A DNA stretch of 64,000 bases from Clostridium_S neuense (GCF_045310695.1 NZ_JBJIAA010000013.1:103417-167416), one strand, 5' to 3'; numbered from the stretch's first letter, positions 1-10,504 are shown. Translations and numbers: made by a program. Notes: generated by a model not told the origin, from the letters alone.

Positions 1-81
1 GATATTGCTGAGAAAGAACTAAATAACTATATCACGAAAATTATGATAGAAACTTGTGAAAATAAAGCAATCTGTAGATAG
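1..81 (+). CDS. 3' end of an unidentified gene (partial)
   Basis: An open frame enters from the left edge and runs 26 codons to a TAG at 79-81. The piece is too short to recognise and looks hydrophilic with mixed charge. Its last codon and stop lie inside the left terminal repeat (TAGATAGGCAAC) of the adjacent repeat element, the same arrangement seen at the Nif3-family and AraC genes further on. Calling it coding is an inference from the open frame and that arrangement; the upstream sequence would settle it. Confidence 0.4.
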   Translation, partial: DIAEKELNNYITKIMIETCENKAICR

Positions 82-350
82 GCAACTTGAAACTTTAAAA
101 TTTTAGCTTCTAAATTGATCCTAAAAAATCAATATTGAACTTAGAGTACAGAGGACAGTGAAGGTTGACGCCAATTTTTAAAAATCGCCTATTTTTCTAG
201 CTTAGCAAAGCTAATCATCATTAGTTATAATTAAAGATTTATCTGAGAGAAGCAAAAGATAAATCATCCTTAACTGTACTTTGTACTCTGAGTCAAATTC
301 AAATTTCTAAGTATACACTTGGAATTTACAATTTTCAAGCCTTATGTTGT
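75..350. repeat. Structured intergenic element, family 1, copy A
   Basis: The left end TAGATAGGCAACTTG at 75 nearly matches the 15-bp terminal repeat of the best copy (31591-31915). The inner arms, cttagagtacagaggacagt at 140 onward and the sequence ending at 292, are complementary over most of their length. A hairpin GATTTATC...GATAAATC lies at about 235-264. The right terminal repeat is degraded. In this copy the GATTTA hairpin comes last, so it is inverted relative to copies C, D and E. It lies just beyond the end of the Wadjet operon. Confidence 0.75.
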
Positions 351-363
351 TCATTTATAATAA

Positions 364-3300
364 CTATCCTCTAATTCTCCCCCCATGCACTACTCTTCCA
401 ACTACGCTGCCTAGATTTCCTTCTTCCTCCTCATTGTTAATTTTAAGAGCCCAAAAAACAGGAAATCTTTCGCTAATTTCTGTCTTTATAATTTCTGGTG
501 CCGCAAAAGCTATAATTTGAAAATTAAGCTTATTTGCTATGGTAAATATAGGATCAAGCACATGAGCTCCTGAGGCTTTACCAAAAGGATTGTCCAGCAT
601 TAATACCGTCCATGGATTTTCATTGCCAAGAGTTTTCTTTTTATAATTCATAAGCATCATAATTATAAAGGTATTTATAGACAGGGTTTGTCCACCGCTG
701 CCTTCGGGAGAGTCTCCTTCTCCAGCATTTACTGCTCCCCAGGTTGCATAATGATAATTCTGTGGTTTTGCATATAAGAATTCATTTTTCTCCGACATTT
801 TGTATACTTCTAGGCTAGGATATTTTCCTCTTAAAGCTTTTGAGAATATTTTTTTATCACTCATAAGTTCATTTAGCATTTTGCTGTCAATATTATCAAA
901 GTCTGCTCCCTTCTTTTCCAGCTTTTCAATACATTCAATAAAATATTCATTTAAAAGTACACTAATATCACTTTCTTCTTTGGGCAAAAGTTCATCTCCC
1001 TTGAGTCTTACAAGCTTAAAGGCATAATTATTTTCATTAACATATACCATTTTATTTACCATTTCTTTTAAACACTCTGATATTTTAATTGCCTGTCTTG
1101 CAGCTCTAGAAACCCACTGCTCCTTTGCCGCTTCTGCCTCAAGCTTGTCTATTTTTATTTGATTTATTTCTCTTTCTGCATGTTCCTTCATACTTTTAAA
1201 AGAATCCTTGTTGCTTGTAAAATTTCCTATATCGGTCTTATCACCTATAATTTCTTTGATTTTGTGCTTTAAAATTTCATCTTTTATATCATTTTTTAAA
1301 GCCTCTAAAAAAGCTTCAAAATTATCTTCTGCTTTTATAATATGATTTTTTATATTTCCATTTATATCTTTAAACTCCTGTATCCATTTGTCTACTTCAT
1401 TTTTTTCGTTGTCTTTTATCTTATTCATATCGTACTCTGATGTCTTTCCTTTAAGTGGATCAATTTCAAAGTACTTAATCTCCGATATACAGTTATTTAT
1501 GTTTGCCTTTCTAGCCTCTAAGGCTCTTAATATTTTTTCCGTTCTATCTAAATATTTTTTATTGTCATCTATGCCACTTTTTATTTTAAATTCCTTTTCT
1601 TCTAAATTTAAATCTTCCCATGCTTGAGCCGATTTTTTGTGTTCTTGAAGTATCTTACTTGCCTGCTTTTCTATATCCTTAATTACCGCTTCTATAAGAC
1701 CCCCAAACCTACTTATATTTAGAGATTTTTCTTTAGCAATTTTTTCTTTTAGCTTTATTTCCTTAGTTAAATCATCAAATTTTCTTTCAACAAACCCTAA
1801 GGATGTATCTTCCAACTTATAATTTTTCCAGTTCAAATCAATTTTTTCAAGCTTTTTAACCTGTTTATCTATATTTCCTTGAAGTTCCTTAAACCTTTCT
1901 TTTTGCAAAGTAATCCTGCTATTTTTATCTTCCAATTTCACACTTAAGTTCTTTCTGTAAGAAATAATGTTATATATATCATCTTGCTCTGAAGCTTCAT
2001 AATTTGGAGCTGTACTGCGCTGCAAATCATCTTTAACACCGGTTTCCTTAAACTCAGCATCTTCTACAATTTCCTTTATATCTTTTAATTTAAGTTCAAC
2101 AAGATTAACCTTCCATCTTTCATAGTTTAAATTTTCAGCCTTTATATTTTCGTCTAAATTTTCCCTTTCTAGTTCCTTTTCCCTAAGCTTAGAATCTAAA
2201 TTATTTAGTTCCTGCCTCGCCACTTTTTCTTCTTTTAGCTTTTCATCAATTTCATTTTTGAATTCTATAAAATTTTTAAGCTTTTCAATTTGAGAAGAAA
2301 TTTTCTTAACGTTTTTCTCTGCATTTTCTTTACTATTTTTGCTTATATTAAATTTCTCTGTAGAGCCATTTATACCAGCCTCTGCAGCACTTATTTCACT
2401 TAAGGTATCATTAATACTTAGCTCAATTTGTTTAAGTTTTTGCTCTAACGCTGCAGAACCTTCAGTTTTAAACATAATGCTGGTATCATTAAGAATTTCT
2501 TCTATTTTTTCTATAGCACCTTCAACTACTCTTATATTCTCTTTTGTTTCAAGCTCTTTTTTGCTTAAACTTTCCTTCCAAAGCGCATAACTATTATTAT
2601 CTTCTAAAAATTTTAAAGCTTTGTGCTCTATAAGCTTGTAGTTAACATTTTTAACTTCATTCATTTCTGTACGAACATAAATTGGAACCGATGCCCTTAG
2701 AAAAATATCTTTATCTATATTTCTTTCTATAGTTTCCCACTCGCTAATATTTGATATAACTAAACCAAAAGGCAGCATTGAATAATTTGAAAGCATCTTC
2801 TTTTTTTGTTCCTCATTAAGTGCCGCTAAAAACTGAGTGCCATAAATAACCTTTATTCCTAAATCTTCTATTTTATCTTTCACACTGCTTACATCATTAT
2901 TGGCTATCCAGTATTCTTCCGTGTTTAAGCTTAAATCGATACTGTTTTCCCATAATTCCTTGTAAAGCTTCTTTACTTGAAGTTCTTTTTCCTCTTTAAG
3001 CTTCTTCAGTTCAAATGCTTTATTTTGAAGCCAATTTTCCGAATAAGTTTCCATCAAGGGATCAAGCTTGCAAACTTCTAAAACCCTTGCAAAAAGTTTT
3101 CCTTCTTCAGATTTTTTTTCATTATACTTTTCTTCAGTGTCTTTTTTATTTTGTCTATACTGCTTAATTTCAATCTCCAGCTTAGCCTTTTTAAACTGCA
3201 AACTTTTTATCTTTTCTTCCAGCTTTTCGCATTTACTGTTCAAATCTAAAAGCTTTTTATCTTCTTCTTCCTTTTCCTTTTGAATATCCTCAAGCAGCAG

Positions 3301-4857
3301 CTCTGGATAAACAATTCTAAAAGGATCAAACTCCGCTCCAAGTTCCTTTTCCTTTTTATCAAATTCTTTCTTTTTAACTTCAATTGTCTTTAAATTAACC
3401 TGTATACTCTGCTTTTTTTCATTTAAATTTTTAATTTCTACTTTTAACTTTGCTTCTTTATTCTTTAAAAAGGCTTCATAAGCTTTATATTGGCTGCTTA
3501 TACTGCTCCACCCTACTTGTGTAACCTTCCATTTATCTTTAATTTCTTCTTCTACCTTATTTATTTCCTGCCGTATGTCTTTTAAATTTAGAGAATTCAT
3601 AAGTTTATCAATTTCTTCACGGATAGACTTTCTCTTATATTCATCCTGTTCCATAGGAATACTAAGCTTATTTATTTCATATTTTTTCTTTTCTTCATTT
3701 AATTCCTCTATTTCGCTGTTCACATAGTCAAATTCTTTTTGTTCAAATTTCTTATCTTCTTCATACTCCTGTTTTGTTCTAATTTGCTTTGCGTATTCCA
3801 AATTGTCTTTTTCAAAAAGCAGCTCATGTTTTCTTATTTCTGCTTTATCTTTTTCCTTTTCCCAGATTTCTATCTCATTTAACACATTGTTTTGAATGCT
3901 GCTTAAACTGCAGTAAAGGTTATTTCCACTTATAATGCAATTATTTTTCTTGTTTTCATAGGTAATTCCCTGCTCTGCATCTAGTATTAAAGGATTTAAT
4001 AAAGAAGATATGTTTTTATAATCCGCCTCTCTGTTTATAAGCACTGGAAGATTCTTTGTTATAGAAATATTGCTTTTAAACATGTCCCTAAGCACATTCT
4101 TGTTTTCTTCAAATTGACTATTTAAATTTTCAGAAATAGCTGGAATTATGTACTCATCAAAAATCCCCTTATTATCCCTTGCCCTTGAAAAATATTCTCC
4201 AACTCCGCCCTCTACTTTATTTATAAGCTTTAAAATAGACCACTCTGAACGGTATATTCCAAGTCCCGCTAAATACTGATAATACTCAGAATTTGTGCTT
4301 CTTGAGTCAGTCTCAGAAAACTTTCTGAAATCCCTTTTTTTATCCGCCAAAAATCCCTCTAAGGCTTTGTAACTCATTGTTTTTCTTTCATCTTTTAAAT
4401 AAAGAGGAATATTTTCTACTGTATAAAAATCATCAACATAGTGCTCATGAGTATATAAAAAATACTTTATGCCTATTTTTTCTTCTTCTTTTTCCTCATC
4501 TTTATTGTCAAGCTTTTTTAGCGCAGTTATGCATATACCTGTCATTAACCATTTATCTGGAACTGTATCCAATTTCCACTCCAAAAGCACATGAAAAGTG
4601 TAGGGTTTAAATTGATTATTCTTGTTTAAAAACATGCCAGCAATCTTATTTCCATCATTTTTCCCCCATTTTGTATTTGGAAGCATTATCTGAGATATAA
4701 GCTGCATCAATACTCCCTTGCCACTTCCGTTGTTGAGAGTAAATAAAGTGTGATCTGGTTCTCCATGCTTTGTCAAATCAAAAATGCTGTTATCGTGACA
4801 CTTTTTAAAATTATCATATTTGTTTCCTACTATTCTAATTTTAGTTAGTCTCGGCAT
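364..4857 (-). CDS. jetC: Wadjet system SMC-like ATPase JetC
   Basis: This is a 1497-residue MukB/SMC-like ATPase. In Wadjet systems JetC forms, with JetA and JetB, a DNA-loop-extruding complex that recognises small circular DNA, which JetD then cleaves. The N-terminal head carries a Walker A-type loop NNGSGKG near residue 45. Long charged coiled coils follow, broken by a hinge-like globular stretch around residues 650-760. The C-terminal head has an ABC signature SGGQ near 1390 and a Walker B-like LMLDNPFG near 1425. I place the start at the ATG at 4857 because AAAGGAGG sits 9 nt upstream; an in-frame TTG 21 nt earlier has no such site. The gene overlaps the jetB stop by 17 bp, which points to translational coupling. 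It is the last gene of the operon. Confidence 0.9.
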   Translation of the reverse strand: MPRLTKIRIVGNKYDNFKKCHDNSIFDLTKHGEPDHTLFTLNNGSGKGVLMQLISQIMLPNTKWGKNDGNKIAGMFLNKNNQFKPYTFHVLLEWKLDTVPDKWLMTGICITALKKLDNKDEEKEEEKIGIKYFLYTHEHYVDDFYTVENIPLYLKDERKTMSYKALEGFLADKKRDFRKFSETDSRSTNSEYYQYLAGLGIYRSEWSILKLINKVEGGVGEYFSRARDNKGIFDEYIIPAISENLNSQFEENKNVLRDMFKSNISITKNLPVLINREADYKNISSLLNPLILDAEQGITYENKKNNCIISGNNLYCSLSSIQNNVLNEIEIWEKEKDKAEIRKHELLFEKDNLEYAKQIRTKQEYEEDKKFEQKEFDYVNSEIEELNEEKKKYEINKLSIPMEQDEYKRKSIREEIDKLMNSLNLKDIRQEINKVEEEIKDKWKVTQVGWSSISSQYKAYEAFLKNKEAKLKVEIKNLNEKKQSIQVNLKTIEVKKKEFDKKEKELGAEFDPFRIVYPELLLEDIQKEKEEEDKKLLDLNSKCEKLEEKIKSLQFKKAKLEIEIKQYRQNKKDTEEKYNEKKSEEGKLFARVLEVCKLDPLMETYSENWLQNKAFELKKLKEEKELQVKKLYKELWENSIDLSLNTEEYWIANNDVSSVKDKIEDLGIKVIYGTQFLAALNEEQKKKMLSNYSMLPFGLVISNISEWETIERNIDKDIFLRASVPIYVRTEMNEVKNVNYKLIEHKALKFLEDNNSYALWKESLSKKELETKENIRVVEGAIEKIEEILNDTSIMFKTEGSAALEQKLKQIELSINDTLSEISAAEAGINGSTEKFNISKNSKENAEKNVKKISSQIEKLKNFIEFKNEIDEKLKEEKVARQELNNLDSKLREKELERENLDENIKAENLNYERWKVNLVELKLKDIKEIVEDAEFKETGVKDDLQRSTAPNYEASEQDDIYNIISYRKNLSVKLEDKNSRITLQKERFKELQGNIDKQVKKLEKIDLNWKNYKLEDTSLGFVERKFDDLTKEIKLKEKIAKEKSLNISRFGGLIEAVIKDIEKQASKILQEHKKSAQAWEDLNLEEKEFKIKSGIDDNKKYLDRTEKILRALEARKANINNCISEIKYFEIDPLKGKTSEYDMNKIKDNEKNEVDKWIQEFKDINGNIKNHIIKAEDNFEAFLEALKNDIKDEILKHKIKEIIGDKTDIGNFTSNKDSFKSMKEHAEREINQIKIDKLEAEAAKEQWVSRAARQAIKISECLKEMVNKMVYVNENNYAFKLVRLKGDELLPKEESDISVLLNEYFIECIEKLEKKGADFDNIDSKMLNELMSDKKIFSKALRGKYPSLEVYKMSEKNEFLYAKPQNYHYATWGAVNAGEGDSPEGSGGQTLSINTFIIMMLMNYKKKTLGNENPWTVLMLDNPFGKASGAHVLDPIFTIANKLNFQIIAFAAPEIIKTEISERFPVFWALKINNEEEEGNLGSVVGRVVHGGRIRG

Positions 4858-5605
4858 TCTTCTTTTCCTCCTTTGCAACTTCTATAAGCTTCATAAATTC
4901 TTTATACCTATCTTGATTGTGATATACCTTGTCTAATCTTTCATACAATTCCGATTTTGGAATTAGTTTAAGTTCCTTAGTATTGTTATAAATAAGCTTT
5001 TGATCCGATAAAGGTTTTAATGCCTTATAAATAAAATTAAATCTATTATCCGTAGTATTTACCACATCAATATTTCCTTTGGTTTTACTATTTTTCATTG
5101 GCGAGAAATCTTTATTCCACACCTCATCAATTTCCTTAAGCGCTATACCCCATTCCTCACTAAAACCTATCTCTTCCTTTTCCCTTTTCATCCACGAATT
5201 TATAATTGTATTCACCAGATCTTCAAGTTTAGCATAGGATATCCCCTCTTCTTCCCATCTAATTCTTATGTTATTTTCTTTGTCTACTTCAGATAAAAAT
5301 ACACATATTATTAAGTTAGCTAAATAAAAATATTTTTTATTCTTTAAGTCCTTATATTTTTCTTTCATTTGAGTATAGGAATTTGCAAAAATAGATCCAT
5401 TAGCTGAAGAAACCAAATGAAGATTCTCCATGGTTTCTATTATCATAAGATCTGCTTCCGCTGCCATGGTTTTTACTATCTGTCTTATCTCGTTATCATT
5501 TGAATATTCCTCTGCAAGAGGCTCTTTAACAGATACAATGTTTTCTTTTAAAAGCATGAAAAATAATGAAGCTGCTTTCTGTATATTTTCCGTTGTATAT
5601 GCCAT
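4841..5605 (-). CDS. jetB: Wadjet system MukE-like subunit JetB
   Basis: This 254-residue soluble protein lies between the jetA-like and jetC-like genes, where the MukE-like winged-helix (KITE) subunit of Wadjet is expected. I see no catalytic motif. It is mostly helical with a charged C-terminus, and the YTTENIQKAASLFFMLL start followed by a winged-helix-like middle fits the DUF4194/JetB type. The call rests on length, position and composition rather than a diagnostic motif. It starts 2 bp after the jetA stop and overlaps jetC by 17 bp. It probably bridges the JetA kleisin and the JetC heads. Confidence 0.8.
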   Translation of the reverse strand: MAYTTENIQKAASLFFMLLKENIVSVKEPLAEEYSNDNEIRQIVKTMAAEADLMIIETMENLHLVSSANGSIFANSYTQMKEKYKDLKNKKYFYLANLIICVFLSEVDKENNIRIRWEEEGISYAKLEDLVNTIINSWMKREKEEIGFSEEWGIALKEIDEVWNKDFSPMKNSKTKGNIDVVNTTDNRFNFIYKALKPLSDQKLIYNNTKELKLIPKSELYERLDKVYHNQDRYKEFMKLIEVAKEEKKNAETN

Positions 5606-5607
5606 TA

Positions 5608-7113
5608 TTAATCCTCCAAATTATTTTTAATATATATTTTGTACGGTGATATAAATAAATTTTGTAGACTTAAAGGTCTCTTTTCTTCCTCTAACTTTGA
5701 AGCAACTGTTCTGCCAATAAGCTTTTTATATTTTTCATTCTTTTCGCACAATTTATTAAACAAAATCATTCTTTCATCCATTTCATCGAATTCTTCAGCT
5801 GTTTCACCAAAAGTAAACTCTGTAAGTACAAACATCATAAATATCTCTGTGTTCTTCTTTTGACTTAACCAGCTTTCCTTAAGAATAACATCCATAGTTT
5901 GAAGCTCTGTAATACTAAAACCTTTTCCTTCCAAAAAGCCATCAAAAATTGGCTGCCAAAGTTCTAATATAAGCTTCCAGTCCACTTTCTTTTTATTTAT
6001 AAATTCCTTTTCCTCTTCTTCACTTCGTTCATCTACATTAACTTCTTCACTTTCCTTTATGGACTGCTGTTCCTGCCATGCCCAATCTAATGGATATATA
6101 AAATCAAGCTTTGGCGATAAAAGCGGAGTTACTAAGCTCTCTAGAAAATCAAAGCTTGGCAATCCATTTTTAACAACTACATTTTGCCATATGTCCTTTT
6201 TAAAAGATACCCTAGAAGTTGTCCAAAAGCTTTCTGGATAATTTACTCTTATTTTCACTTCAAAAGCCATATTATCTACTACTATTTTTGCAAGTAAATT
6301 GTGAAGCACTCTAGCCTTTTCTACTTCTTCAAAAAGCCTCTCCCCATCTTTTCTTTTATCCTTAGGAAAATTATTTAGCCTATTCTTCCATGACAGCATA
6401 TCTTCAAAAGTCTTCTTTTCATCTTCAAATTGACTTTTTATCTCCTGATCCGTTTTTCTTCTATCTATCTTTGTATCAAAAAATATAACCTGGGGATTCA
6501 TCATAATATCATGTCTATAATCCTTTTCCCTGCGTATTAAATTTCTAACCCTTCCAATCAAGTTATTTACACTGCTTAAAGCCTTATTAAAATTTCCACT
6601 TTTAATTAATTGAAGTGTATAAAACTGCTCAACATCAAAGCCAAACTCCTCAAGCATTTCCCTTGTTATAAATATCATTTCCTGAGCTTCTTCTGTGAGC
6701 ATATACACTGTGCTGCCGCCCTTTTCCCATCTTGAATGTTCTCTATCTGGCTTTAAATATCTAAATTTATATGGCTCATGCTCTCTTGTTTCTTCGTTAT
6801 ATATTGGGCAGTTAAATGGATCCTGTCTATTAGAATCTTTATACCACAGCACTCCATCAACAATTCTTTCTATGTTCTTATCGGAAGTTGTGAGCTTCAT
6901 TTCTCTTAAAATATCAGAAACAATGTATATCATATCATTCCGTGTTCTGTTGGGGTTTTCTGTAATTTCTCTTCTAAATATGCTTAGTAAAAGATACAGG
7001 CAAATTTCGTGAGCATAAATATTAAGATCTCCTATGTCCATTCCTGTACCAAGCATTCTTATAACATTAATTTTTTTCAGCCTGTCCATCATTCCTGTTT
7101 GAACTAAATCCAT
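5608..7113 (-). CDS. jetA: Wadjet system kleisin-like subunit JetA
   Basis: This 501-residue protein fits the MukF-like kleisin of Wadjet in size and position. It has a helical N-terminal region (MMDRLKKINVIRMLG), a charged coiled-coil middle around residues 200-260, and an acidic linker rich in E/K near residue 365 before a C-terminal helical domain. In the family, JetA dimerises and links JetC heads with JetB. The gene begins 4 bp after the jetD stop and is followed 2 bp later by jetB, so the four genes form one tight minus-strand operon. No transmembrane segment or enzyme motif is visible. Confidence 0.85.
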   Translation of the reverse strand: MDLVQTGMMDRLKKINVIRMLGTGMDIGDLNIYAHEICLYLLLSIFRREITENPNRTRNDMIYIVSDILREMKLTTSDKNIERIVDGVLWYKDSNRQDPFNCPIYNEETREHEPYKFRYLKPDREHSRWEKGGSTVYMLTEEAQEMIFITREMLEEFGFDVEQFYTLQLIKSGNFNKALSSVNNLIGRVRNLIRREKDYRHDIMMNPQVIFFDTKIDRRKTDQEIKSQFEDEKKTFEDMLSWKNRLNNFPKDKRKDGERLFEEVEKARVLHNLLAKIVVDNMAFEVKIRVNYPESFWTTSRVSFKKDIWQNVVVKNGLPSFDFLESLVTPLLSPKLDFIYPLDWAWQEQQSIKESEEVNVDERSEEEEKEFINKKKVDWKLILELWQPIFDGFLEGKGFSITELQTMDVILKESWLSQKKNTEIFMMFVLTEFTFGETAEEFDEMDERMILFNKLCEKNEKYKKLIGRTVASKLEEEKRPLSLQNLFISPYKIYIKNNLED

Positions 7114-7117
7114 CTTC

Positions 7118-8188
7118 CTATACCCCTCCTTCCAGCTTTAATAAATATTCATAAGTAATAAATTCTTGAGGAATTCTACAACTTTCCTTCCAAAGCTTTA
7201 CTATATAATCTTTATATCCGCCGCAATTTTTTTCATCAAATTCATCTAAAATACATTTTAAACATTCTTCATTTTTCTGCTGATCCTTGCTTTTATATTT
7301 TTTATCTATCTTTATAATTTCAACATAAGCTTCCACAAGTAATTTTATATTTACATTATTATATTTGTCTTTAAGCGCTTTATATATAAAATATCCATCT
7401 GGGTCCATGTCCCCAAAATAATATACTAAAACTTCACTTGGATCAGCTATTTCATCTAAAAAGGAAAAGCTTTTTATAATTTTCTTTCCATAGCCAAAAA
7501 TAAGTGCATCTGGTTCTATTCCAAATATTTTTATGCCCTTTTGCACTGCTCTTTTAAAGGAAAAAAATGTAGAGTGATTTTCAAGGATTATTATAATTTT
7601 AATCTCACTAACCCCTCTATTCCAATAGATAAACTGTTCACCATACTGCTTGGCTTTTATATCCTCAAGACTTAAAGAAAGCCTTTTAAGCACCTTGTTA
7701 TCCTTTTTCCGATTATCACTGTCCGTTAAAAATTTTTCATCGTAAAAAAGCTCTAGGCATCTTTCCTCTACGCTTGCCCACTGCCTGCTTTCTTTTTCCT
7801 TCAAAAAATTATATATATTTTTTATGTACGTCCATTCTTTTTTAGTTTGATATTCTGGATGTTTAATATAAGTTTTAAAATTTAGTATATCAGAACATTT
7901 AATAATATCTTCATCCTTCCATAATCCTTCTACCTTAGAAGTAATTATAGTCCACCTTAATTTCATAGGCAGCTTAGCCATATTACTTTTAGAATTTGCA
8001 ATTTCCCTTATGATTTTTTCTTCCTTTAATTTTTGCATCTCTTTATAAAAAGCCGCATAACCACCAAGTTCATAGTAATTACTTTGTCCACCACATTTTT
8101 CTATAACGAACTTTTCTAAAGCTATAAGTTCAAATTTCTTATTGTTTTTACATTTATTGTCAAAGAAAAGTTTTATATATTTACGCAT
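7118..8188 (-). CDS. jetD: Wadjet system Toprim nuclease JetD
   Basis: This 356-residue protein has the DUF2220/Toprim-type C-terminal half typical of JetD, the nuclease that linearises plasmids trapped by JetABC. The Toprim acidic residues can be read: a strand IIIILENHSTF carrying the first Glu, then YYFGDMDPDG with the metal-binding Asp pair near residue 256. I chose ATG 8188 because GAAGGGAAAG precedes it; another ATG at 8245 would add 19 mostly hydrophobic residues behind a weak site. JetD is the first gene of the operon, so the order is D-A-B-C rather than the A-B-C-D of type I systems. That suggests one of the other Wadjet types, though I cannot assign the type from sequence alone. Confidence 0.87.
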   Translation of the reverse strand: MRKYIKLFFDNKCKNNKKFELIALEKFVIEKCGGQSNYYELGGYAAFYKEMQKLKEEKIIREIANSKSNMAKLPMKLRWTIITSKVEGLWKDEDIIKCSDILNFKTYIKHPEYQTKKEWTYIKNIYNFLKEKESRQWASVEERCLELFYDEKFLTDSDNRKKDNKVLKRLSLSLEDIKAKQYGEQFIYWNRGVSEIKIIIILENHSTFFSFKRAVQKGIKIFGIEPDALIFGYGKKIIKSFSFLDEIADPSEVLVYYFGDMDPDGYFIYKALKDKYNNVNIKLLVEAYVEIIKIDKKYKSKDQQKNEECLKCILDEFDEKNCGGYKDYIVKLWKESCRIPQEFITYEYLLKLEGGV

Positions 8189-8335
8189 TATATCTTTCCC
8201 TTCAATTTTGTATACTCTTAATATTATAACAAAAAAAAGAAGCATAATACTTCTTTTTTATTACTCATCTATAGACCTTACAATTATTTTAAGCAAAGTA
8301 CTTTTTAACTATGCCATTGAGCGTCCTTCTATGAA

Positions 8336-10051
8336 CTATGCTATCTTAAATTTTGATACCATCTCATTAAGTTTCTGGGCTAACAATGCTTGATTTTGAG
8401 CCGTTATTGCAACTTGTTCTGTTGCCTTGGACACTTCATTTACACTTGACTTTATTTCATCCGCATGTTCAGAATTTTTTTGCTGAGTTTCAGCCATAAC
8501 TTGAGATGCATTACCTATTTCTCCAATTGTTGCTGTAAGCTCTTGTGACATGGCTGCTATTTCTTCTGATGATTTATTTATAAAATCGGAATCATCATAA
8601 TACTTTTGTCCCACATCCTCAAAATCTCCAAATTTATTAATTACATCTTCGTTTATAAATTCCAGTACCTCATTACTATGCAAAGAAATATTTTTAAAAG
8701 CTTCTTGTACATTTACTATAGTCTTATCAATTCCAGCAACAGATTCAGATGACTGCTCTGCTAATTTTCTAATTTCATCTGCCACTACAGAAAATCCTTT
8801 GCCTGCTTCACCAGCTCTGGCTGCTTCTATTGCCGCATTTAAAGCTAGTAAATTTGTTTGCTCTGAAATATCCGCAATAGTATCCGCCATAACCTTTATA
8901 TTATCTACTACTTTGCCTTCTTCTAGTGCAGCAACTATAACTTTTTTCTTATCCTCATATAATTTTTTTGTTTCAACTACAGATTTTTTTACATATTCAC
9001 TGGATTTAACTGCTCTATTTTTAGCTTCATTAGAGTTACTACTTTCTTCCATAGTTTTTGATGATAATTCATTTATGTTAGAATTAACTTCTTCTACTGA
9101 TGCATTTATCTCCTCAGAAGATGCACTTGAATCCTGAATTCCTATTACTATGTTACTTACAGCACTATTTATACTAGCCGCTTTTGATGATAATTCTTCA
9201 GAAGTTGCAGAAAGTTCTTCACTTGAAGCACTCATATCCCCAGCATTACTTATAATAGTTTTAATTAACTGTGCAACATTTTCTTGAGATAAATTTAGTG
9301 ACTTTCCAACTTTTCCAAATTCATCATTACGGGTTATATCAATAGCTTCTGAAAAATCAAATTTGCTAAAACGTTCTGCCATTTTTTCAATTTTCTTAAG
9401 TGGATTATCTATATGCCTTGCCATAAGAATTCCAAGAAAAATTGATACAATTACACTTAAAACAATCATTACTATTGATAAATATAAAGCACTTTTAAAA
9501 ACTTTTTCACTCTCATTGTAATTATTTTGCGCCCTTTTAAAGCTAGAATTTATTTCACCATCTAATAAAGAAAAAACAGCTTTTTTATATTTAGATACAT
9601 CTTGATAATGCTTTTCAGCACCAGCATAATCATTTTGTTTAACTAGATCAACAAATTTTCCTCTGGAAGTTCTCCATTTGTCTAAGCAAACAGTTAGTTC
9701 AGAATACATATTTTTACTTTCTTCGGCAACAATAGCAGATTTATAACTTTCTAAAATACTATTATCCTTAGTTTCCAAATTATTAATTTCTTCAATAGTA
9801 TCATTCATGCTGCTTCTATTGTTTTTATCTCTTAAAAATAAAACATCCGCTCCTAATTCGGTTACATTTATTTTCAATTCCTTTAGTGCATTAGTTCCTT
9901 TTAAATCAATATTATATGTATTTTTTAATTTACTATTTATATTATTACACTTGCTTACAGTAATTACACCAACTATAAAAGTAAGTAAAGAAATGATAAT
10001 GAATACCAGCATTAATTTTTTAAACATTTTCATATTTGATATTATCTTCAA
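8336..10051 (-). CDS. Membrane methyl-accepting chemotaxis protein
   Basis: This 571-residue chemoreceptor has transmembrane helix 1 at about residues 13-32 and an extracytoplasmic four-helix-bundle-like sensor to about 187. Transmembrane helix 2 lies at about 188-210, followed by a HAMP-like linker and a long coiled-coil signalling domain. The signalling tip is the conserved NLLALNAAIEAARAGE segment, which binds CheA and CheW. No ligand can be inferred. The gene stands alone, downstream of an AT-rich gap and convergent with nothing. It is not part of the Wadjet operon, although its 3' end faces the jetD promoter region. Confidence 0.93.
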   Translation of the reverse strand: MKIISNMKMFKKLMLVFIIISLLTFIVGVITVSKCNNINSKLKNTYNIDLKGTNALKELKINVTELGADVLFLRDKNNRSSMNDTIEEINNLETKDNSILESYKSAIVAEESKNMYSELTVCLDKWRTSRGKFVDLVKQNDYAGAEKHYQDVSKYKKAVFSLLDGEINSSFKRAQNNYNESEKVFKSALYLSIVMIVLSVIVSIFLGILMARHIDNPLKKIEKMAERFSKFDFSEAIDITRNDEFGKVGKSLNLSQENVAQLIKTIISNAGDMSASSEELSATSEELSSKAASINSAVSNIVIGIQDSSASSEEINASVEEVNSNINELSSKTMEESSNSNEAKNRAVKSSEYVKKSVVETKKLYEDKKKVIVAALEEGKVVDNIKVMADTIADISEQTNLLALNAAIEAARAGEAGKGFSVVADEIRKLAEQSSESVAGIDKTIVNVQEAFKNISLHSNEVLEFINEDVINKFGDFEDVGQKYYDDSDFINKSSEEIAAMSQELTATIGEIGNASQVMAETQQKNSEHADEIKSSVNEVSKATEQVAITAQNQALLAQKLNEMVSKFKIA

Positions 10052-10476
10052 ATTATTTCACCTCTAATTGTAATTTAAATATAATTTTTATAAAATCAGC
10101 CCCTCCTTATTTAGTACAAAATTCAAATAAATTACCACAACTTAAAACTAAGGAAACAAATTGTGTATTTTGTTTCCTTACGTAATACATACAAGTTATT
10201 TATTATTAAGGATTATCAAAAAATAATTAATGAAGTTTAGCTGCTACTTTTATAAAATTTTATGAAACATTTTTTAAGAAACGTATTTGTCTTATTTAGT
10301 AAAAATTTAGGATAAATGGTTTTATACTGTATAATTAAATGTTATAATGTATATGTTGCATTTAGAAACAAAATACACAAATTGTTTCCTTCCACTTTTA
10401 TGCTTTACATGAAAAATAAGTCATAATTAATTGCTATTTCAAATGTAAAAATAAACACTAATTTAGACAAAAATAA

Positions 10477-10504
10477 AAAATGCAGAATTAATACTCTGCA
10501 TTTT
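10477..10504 (-). terminator. Hairpin with U-tract (minus strand)
   Basis: The stem AATGCAGA/TCTGCATT encloses a 7-nt loop, and on the minus strand it is followed by a T-rich run. It would terminate transcription leaving the small decayed frame at 10565-10730. No other minus-strand gene ends nearby. Confidence 0.6.

Noticed and set aside
364..7113. MukBEF/MksBEF chromosome condensin without defence role
   Set aside because: The fourth gene with Toprim-type nuclease motifs, tightly linked to the other three, identifies the Wadjet arrangement.
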